A stretch of DNA of 16,499 nucleotides, from NCBI GenBank assembly GCA_045644325.1, contig JAZRGT010000028.1:1-16499 (forward strand), given 5' to 3'. The position numbers and the translations under genes are program-made. Each line of letters starts with the position of its first letter. Positions within the stretch are counted from its first letter, which is position 1. Below, piece after piece: positions 12,681-16,499 of the stretch. The notes below the pieces were generated by a model. It saw nothing but the letters and a program-made list of their open reading frames with translations, did no database searches and was not told the DNA's origin. The stretch is from CAG-390 sp045644325 (lineage in GTDB: Bacteria; Bacillota; Clostridia; Oscillospirales; CAG-272).

Positions 12681-14168
12681 ATGCATCAGATCGGATTTGA
12701 TAACGACAAATACCTGCGCCTGCAGTCACAGCATATAAAGGAGCGAATCGACCGCTTTGGCGGAAAGCTCTATCTTGAATTCGGTGGAAAGCTTTACGAT
12801 GATAACCACGCATCGCGTGTGCTTCCCGGCTTCCAGCCCGACAGTAAAATGAAGATGCTCCTTGAGCTTAAGGATGAGGCAGAGATCGTCATCGTTATAA
12901 GCGCGGGAGATATTGAGAAGAATAAAAAACGCGGAGACCTCGGTATTACTTACGATGCCGACGTGCTTCGTCTTATCGACATCTTCAGATTCTTCGGACT
13001 TTACGTCGGAAGCGTTGTAATGACGATGTATGAATCCCAGCCTGCGGCGCGTACCTTCCGCACCAAGCTTGAAGCACTCGGTGTAAAGGTGTACCGTCAC
13101 TATCCCATCGAGGGTTATCCCGCAAATATCGAGCACATCGTGTCCGAGGAAGGCTACGGAAAGAATGACTTTATCGAAACCGAGCGCAAGCTCGTCGTCG
13201 TCACTGCTCCCGGCCCCGGAAGCGGTAAGATGGCTGTTTGTCTCTCCCAGGTATATAATGAAAACCGACGCGGAGTTCAGGCGGGTTATGCAAAGTTTGA
13301 GACCTTCCCGATCTGGAATCTGCCCCTGAGCCATCCCGTAAATATTGCTTATGAGGCGGCTACGAGCGATCTCAACGATAATAATATGCTCGACCACTTC
13401 CACCTCGAGGCGTACGGCGAGACGACCGTTAACTATAACCGCGATATCGAGATATATCCCGTTCTTGCCGCAACCTTCGAGAAGATCTACGGCTCTTGCC
13501 CCTATAAGTCCCCCACTGATATGGGCGTAAATATGGTCGGAAACTGCATTATCAACGATGAAGTCGTCCGTAAAGCCGCGTGCCGTGAGATAGTCAGAAG
13601 ATATTATAACTCTCTCGTTGCCGTCCGCAACGGCGAGGAATCGAAGGAGGTCGTGTTCAAGCACGAGATCCAGATGAAGCAGGCGAAGACGTCGCCCGCG
13701 GACCGTCCCGTTATTGCAGCCGCACTTGCAAAGCGTGATGAGATCGGCGAGCCTGCCGCCGCTATCGAGCTCCCTGACGGAAGAATCGTCACGGGTAAGA
13801 ATTCGAAGCTCCTCGGCGCGACTTCCGCAATGCTTCTCAATGCCATCAAGGCACTTGCCGATATCCCCGACGATCAGCACCTTATGCCCCCCGAGATCAT
13901 CGAGCCTATTCAGCACCTGAAGGTCGAGCATCTCGGCAATCACAATCCCCGACTTCACACCGACGAGGTGCTCGTTGCGCTTTCCGTCTGCGCCGTCAAT
14001 TCCCCCGATGCCGAGCGCGCGATAGAGCAGCTTGCAAATCTTCGCGGCTGTGACGCTCACTCGACCGTAATTCTTTCACATACCGACGAAAATCTACTCA
14101 AAAAGCTCGGAGTCAACATCACCTACGAGCCCTATTACCAGACCAAGACGCTTTACCATAAGAAATAA
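12681..14168 (+). CDS. DUF1846 / UPF0371 family protein
   Basis: A 495-residue soluble protein matching UPF0371 from its first residues (MHQIGFDNDKYL, then QSQHIKERIDRFGGKLYLEFGGKL). Other family hallmarks are the HASRVLPGF segment, a glycine-rich nucleotide-binding-like loop TAPGPGSGKM (175-184), the block NIAYEAATSDLNDNNMLDHF, the VNMVGNCI segment, and a C-terminal domain with LGNHNPRLHTDE. Length is normal for the family. The family is structurally known but has no agreed reaction; a nucleotide- or phosphate-dependent enzyme is an inference from the loop. The ATG at 12681 is chosen because homologues begin MxxIGFD; the ribosome binding site is weak. It shares a transcript with the LtaS-like gene 42 bases downstream. 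Confidence 0.92.
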   Translation: MHQIGFDNDKYLRLQSQHIKERIDRFGGKLYLEFGGKLYDDNHASRVLPGFQPDSKMKMLLELKDEAEIVIVISAGDIEKNKKRGDLGITYDADVLRLIDIFRFFGLYVGSVVMTMYESQPAARTFRTKLEALGVKVYRHYPIEGYPANIEHIVSEEGYGKNDFIETERKLVVVTAPGPGSGKMAVCLSQVYNENRRGVQAGYAKFETFPIWNLPLSHPVNIAYEAATSDLNDNNMLDHFHLEAYGETTVNYNRDIEIYPVLAATFEKIYGSCPYKSPTDMGVNMVGNCIINDEVVRKAACREIVRRYYNSLVAVRNGEESKEVVFKHEIQMKQAKTSPADRPVIAAALAKRDEIGEPAAAIELPDGRIVTGKNSKLLGATSAMLLNAIKALADIPDDQHLMPPEIIEPIQHLKVEHLGNHNPRLHTDEVLVALSVCAVNSPDAERAIEQLANLRGCDAHSTVILSHTDENLLKKLGVNITYEPYYQTKTLYHKK

Positions 14169-14210
14169 CTTCCTTGTGGCGCGTCGGTCACGCATACCAA
14201 AGGAGTTCAA

Positions 14211-16481
14211 ATGAACAATAATCAAAATCAAAATCAAAATCAGCGCACGGCTGCCGCTTCGGCTCCCCGCCGTACACCGAGTGATAAAGCGGACAAGCTT
14301 TTCGCATCGCTTCCCTTTATCATTTCGCTCCCGATAGCGTTGATCTATATTGAGCTTGTTTCCCACCTTGCCGCTTTTTCCGAGATAGATTCGACCTTCT
14401 TTGTTTACGCAACCTTTTTCAGTATTTCTGGCGGCTTGGTAATGTCCTTGCTCTCGACGATATTCAGCAAAAAGATCAATTATATCATAAGCCTCGTTCT
14501 GCTTGGCACGGCAACGCTTCTTTGCTGTGTTCAGGTCATATATTCGGCATTTTTCGGTGACTTTTTCCAGCTTACAACGCTCGGAATGGCGGGAAATCTT
14601 GCCGATTATATGGAAAATACGATTAAGGTCATCTTCGCCAATATCCATTGGGTGCTTCTGCTTTTCATCCCCTTCGTTCTTCTTGCCGTTTTCGGCAGAA
14701 AGACGGTTGCCCCTCATAAAGCCGATATGATGATCCGCATCTGCTGTGCGGTTCTTGCGGTCGGATTCTTTATGCTCGGAAGCCTTTACGTCAACTCGCA
14801 CGACGACCTTTTCGGTGATAGATTCATCTACCGCGAGGGATTTCAGGTCAAGGACTCGATCAGCCGTTTCGGTGTGCTGACGACCGCACGCCTTGAGCTC
14901 CAGTATATGTTGTTTGGCGTTCCCGAGGCAGACTTAGGTGAGATCCCCGACGTACTCGAGGGCGAAACGACCACCGCCATTCAGGGCGGCGACATCTTCG
15001 CTCCGAAGGTGACGACATCTCCCGAGACCGATCCTCCGAGCCCTCCCGTATCCGGAGAGATAACGCAGGGACCCGAAATTTCGGGTGACACAACTCAGGG
15101 CGGTGCAAACCCCGATACCACCACTCCTCCCGCACCGCCGAAGCCTCCCGTCATTGACAGAAGCCCTCAGCGCCTCGACATTGATTTCGATAAGCTGATC
15201 GCTGATGCAAAAGCCGCGGGCAAGAACAATCTTGCGAAGGCACACGCCTTTTTCGCTTCGCGCGCAGGTACTAATAAACACGAATACACCGGTCTTTTCG
15301 AGGGCAAAAACCTCATTTTCATCACTGTCGAGGCTTGGGCGCCTGCGGCTATCAACGAAAAACTGACTCCCACTCTTTATATGATGAAGAACGAGGGATT
15401 CGTGTTTGATAATTATTACTGCTCACTTTGGGGCGGAAGCACCGCGACGGGCGAATATGCAAATATCACGGGCAATTTCTATTACAGCGCGACCTGCATA
15501 CAGGACAGCGCCAAGACCTATCAACCGTTTACTCTTGGTAATATGCTCACCAAGGCGGGCTACGAATGCCACGCATTCCATAACCACACCTACGAGTACT
15601 ACAGACGCGACTTGTCGCATCCGAACTTTGGTTACGATTGGCACGCCGTAGGTAACTGGGACGCGACATATTCAAAGCCCGGAGCTTGGCCTCAGTCAGA
15701 CCATGAGCTTGCGCTCAATTCGCTTTCTTTCCTTGATTCGGATAAGCCCTTCCACCTTTACTATATGACGGTTTCGGGTCACGCCAACCAGACCTTTGTG
15801 GGTAACACACAGGCAGCAAAGCATCGTTCATACGTAACCTCCGTCCTCGGAAACGAGTATAAGGAACAGCTCTCGCTCTCCTTTATTTCCTGTCAGTATG
15901 AGGTTGAGCTTATGGTCAAGGCTCTTTATGACGAGTGCGAGCGTCTGGGTATTCTCGAGGATACCGTTTTCGTGCTTGCGCCCGATCATTTCCCCTACAA
16001 GCTCAGTCCCGATGAAACAGCAAATCAGGCGGCTCTTTCCGAGATGTACGGTCTGCCGAACGACGATATATACAGCAATTTCGATCTCTACCGCGCCCCC
16101 CTCGTTATCTGGTCGGGATCGATGAAGGAACCCGTGAAGGTCGATAAGGTATGTTCCGCTATCGACATTCTTCCCACTCTGCTCAATCTTTTCGGCGTGG
16201 AGTATGATTCGAGAATCCTGATGGGACAGGATATCCTCGACTTTAATTCCGAGGGTGTAGTAACTCTCAATACTTCAAAGTCGAGCTACCACTTCATCAC
16301 CGATTACGGAGAGTTCAACTTCAAGACCAAGAAGTTTAAGGTCGCCGAGGGTTACAATGTTGATCCCGCCGCGCTCGAGGCTTACGTTTCGCAGAAAAGA
16401 GATTATCTTTACAATATGCGAACCTACGGTCCGTATATCCTCGATAACGACTATTACAGAATACTGTTTCCTAACGGATAA
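14211..16481 (+). CDS. LtaS-like membrane sulfatase (phosphoglycerol transferase family)
   Basis: A 756-residue protein with about five N-terminal membrane helices (33-55, 63-83, 89-112, 143-162, 174-194). A proline/threonine-rich linker (about 250-318) connects to an extracellular alkaline-phosphatase-fold domain. Active-site positions match LtaS: metal ligand E374 in IFITVEAW, nucleophile T411 in WGGSTATGEY, H524 in VSGHANQ, and D592-H593 in LAPDHFPY. LtaS-type enzymes move glycerol-phosphate from phosphatidylglycerol to a growing polymer or a sugar acceptor on the outer membrane face. The long linker and extra C-terminal segment (about 680-756) set it apart from standard LtaS, so another phospho- or sulfo-ester substrate is possible. 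AAAGGAGTT precedes the ATG; no terminator separates it from DUF1846. Confidence 0.88.
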   Translation: MNNNQNQNQNQRTAAASAPRRTPSDKADKLFASLPFIISLPIALIYIELVSHLAAFSEIDSTFFVYATFFSISGGLVMSLLSTIFSKKINYIISLVLLGTATLLCCVQVIYSAFFGDFFQLTTLGMAGNLADYMENTIKVIFANIHWVLLLFIPFVLLAVFGRKTVAPHKADMMIRICCAVLAVGFFMLGSLYVNSHDDLFGDRFIYREGFQVKDSISRFGVLTTARLELQYMLFGVPEADLGEIPDVLEGETTTAIQGGDIFAPKVTTSPETDPPSPPVSGEITQGPEISGDTTQGGANPDTTTPPAPPKPPVIDRSPQRLDIDFDKLIADAKAAGKNNLAKAHAFFASRAGTNKHEYTGLFEGKNLIFITVEAWAPAAINEKLTPTLYMMKNEGFVFDNYYCSLWGGSTATGEYANITGNFYYSATCIQDSAKTYQPFTLGNMLTKAGYECHAFHNHTYEYYRRDLSHPNFGYDWHAVGNWDATYSKPGAWPQSDHELALNSLSFLDSDKPFHLYYMTVSGHANQTFVGNTQAAKHRSYVTSVLGNEYKEQLSLSFISCQYEVELMVKALYDECERLGILEDTVFVLAPDHFPYKLSPDETANQAALSEMYGLPNDDIYSNFDLYRAPLVIWSGSMKEPVKVDKVCSAIDILPTLLNLFGVEYDSRILMGQDILDFNSEGVVTLNTSKSSYHFITDYGEFNFKTKKFKVAEGYNVDPAALEAYVSQKRDYLYNMRTYGPYILDNDYYRILFPNG
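14220..14243 (+). repeat. In-frame hexanucleotide repeat at the LtaS-like N-terminus
   Basis: AATCAA three times, then AATCAG, encodes alternating Asn-Gln right after the start codon. Copy-number change would lengthen or shorten the cytoplasmic tail without a frameshift. Confidence 0.6.
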
Positions 16482-16499
16482 CACACAGCCGCCGCGCTC

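Noticed and set aside
12726..14060. 444-residue minus-strand open frame over the DUF1846 gene
   Set aside because: Antisense shadow of a gene recognised along its full length; composition is that of reverse-read codons.
1..16499. CRISPR arrays, tRNA or rRNA genes, insertion sequences and integration sites
   Set aside because: No regularly spaced repeats, cloverleaf or rRNA motifs, transposase signatures or flanking direct repeats were seen on either strand.

Overview
The window looks like a chromosome segment from an anaerobic, Gram-positive-type Clostridia, probably a gut Oscillospirales/Ruminococcaceae-like lineage. The basis is PduL, SpoVG, Hsp33, the DUF1846 family, tandem lipoprotein solute-binding proteins, an LtaS-type enzyme and strong AAGGAGG-like ribosome binding sites. 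The lineage is inferred, not proven. There is no rRNA, tRNA, CRISPR array or insertion sequence, and no gap between genes exceeds 300 bases.

Left part (1-2216, minus strand): a four-gene unit reads leftward from a good sigma-A promoter at 2188-2216. The order is PduL-type phosphotransacylase, SGNH/GDSL hydrolase, NifU-like Fe-S scaffold protein, and the start of a GGGtGRT-family protein that runs off the window. A divergent promoter at 2287-2315 drives two tandem paralogous lipoprotein solute-binding proteins (2349-5342). A perfect inverted repeat lies between the two promoters.

Middle (5351-10370): a hairpin terminator separates the binding proteins from two small minus-strand genes, an XhlA-like coiled-coil membrane protein and a holin-like protein, which look like an orphan phage lysis pair. 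Plus-strand genes follow for endonuclease III and a four-helix membrane protein, the latter with its own consensus promoter overlapping the nth stop codon. After a bidirectional terminator comes a minus-strand operon murC - SAM methyltransferase - hslO (Hsp33).

Right part (10371-16499): spoVG is divergent from murC and convergent with a YfcE-type phosphodiesterase. Divergent from yfcE is a tightly coupled cassette of three small uncharacterised genes (11570-12530), the best candidate here for something undescribed. It ends at a terminator. The final unit is a DUF1846 (UPF0371) protein followed by an LtaS-like membrane sulfatase/phosphoglycerol transferase.

Themes: envelope biology (murC, LtaS-like enzyme, spoVG, holin-like pair), nutrient uptake (binding proteins), acyl-phosphate metabolism and Fe-S handling (pduL unit), stress and repair (hslO, nth).
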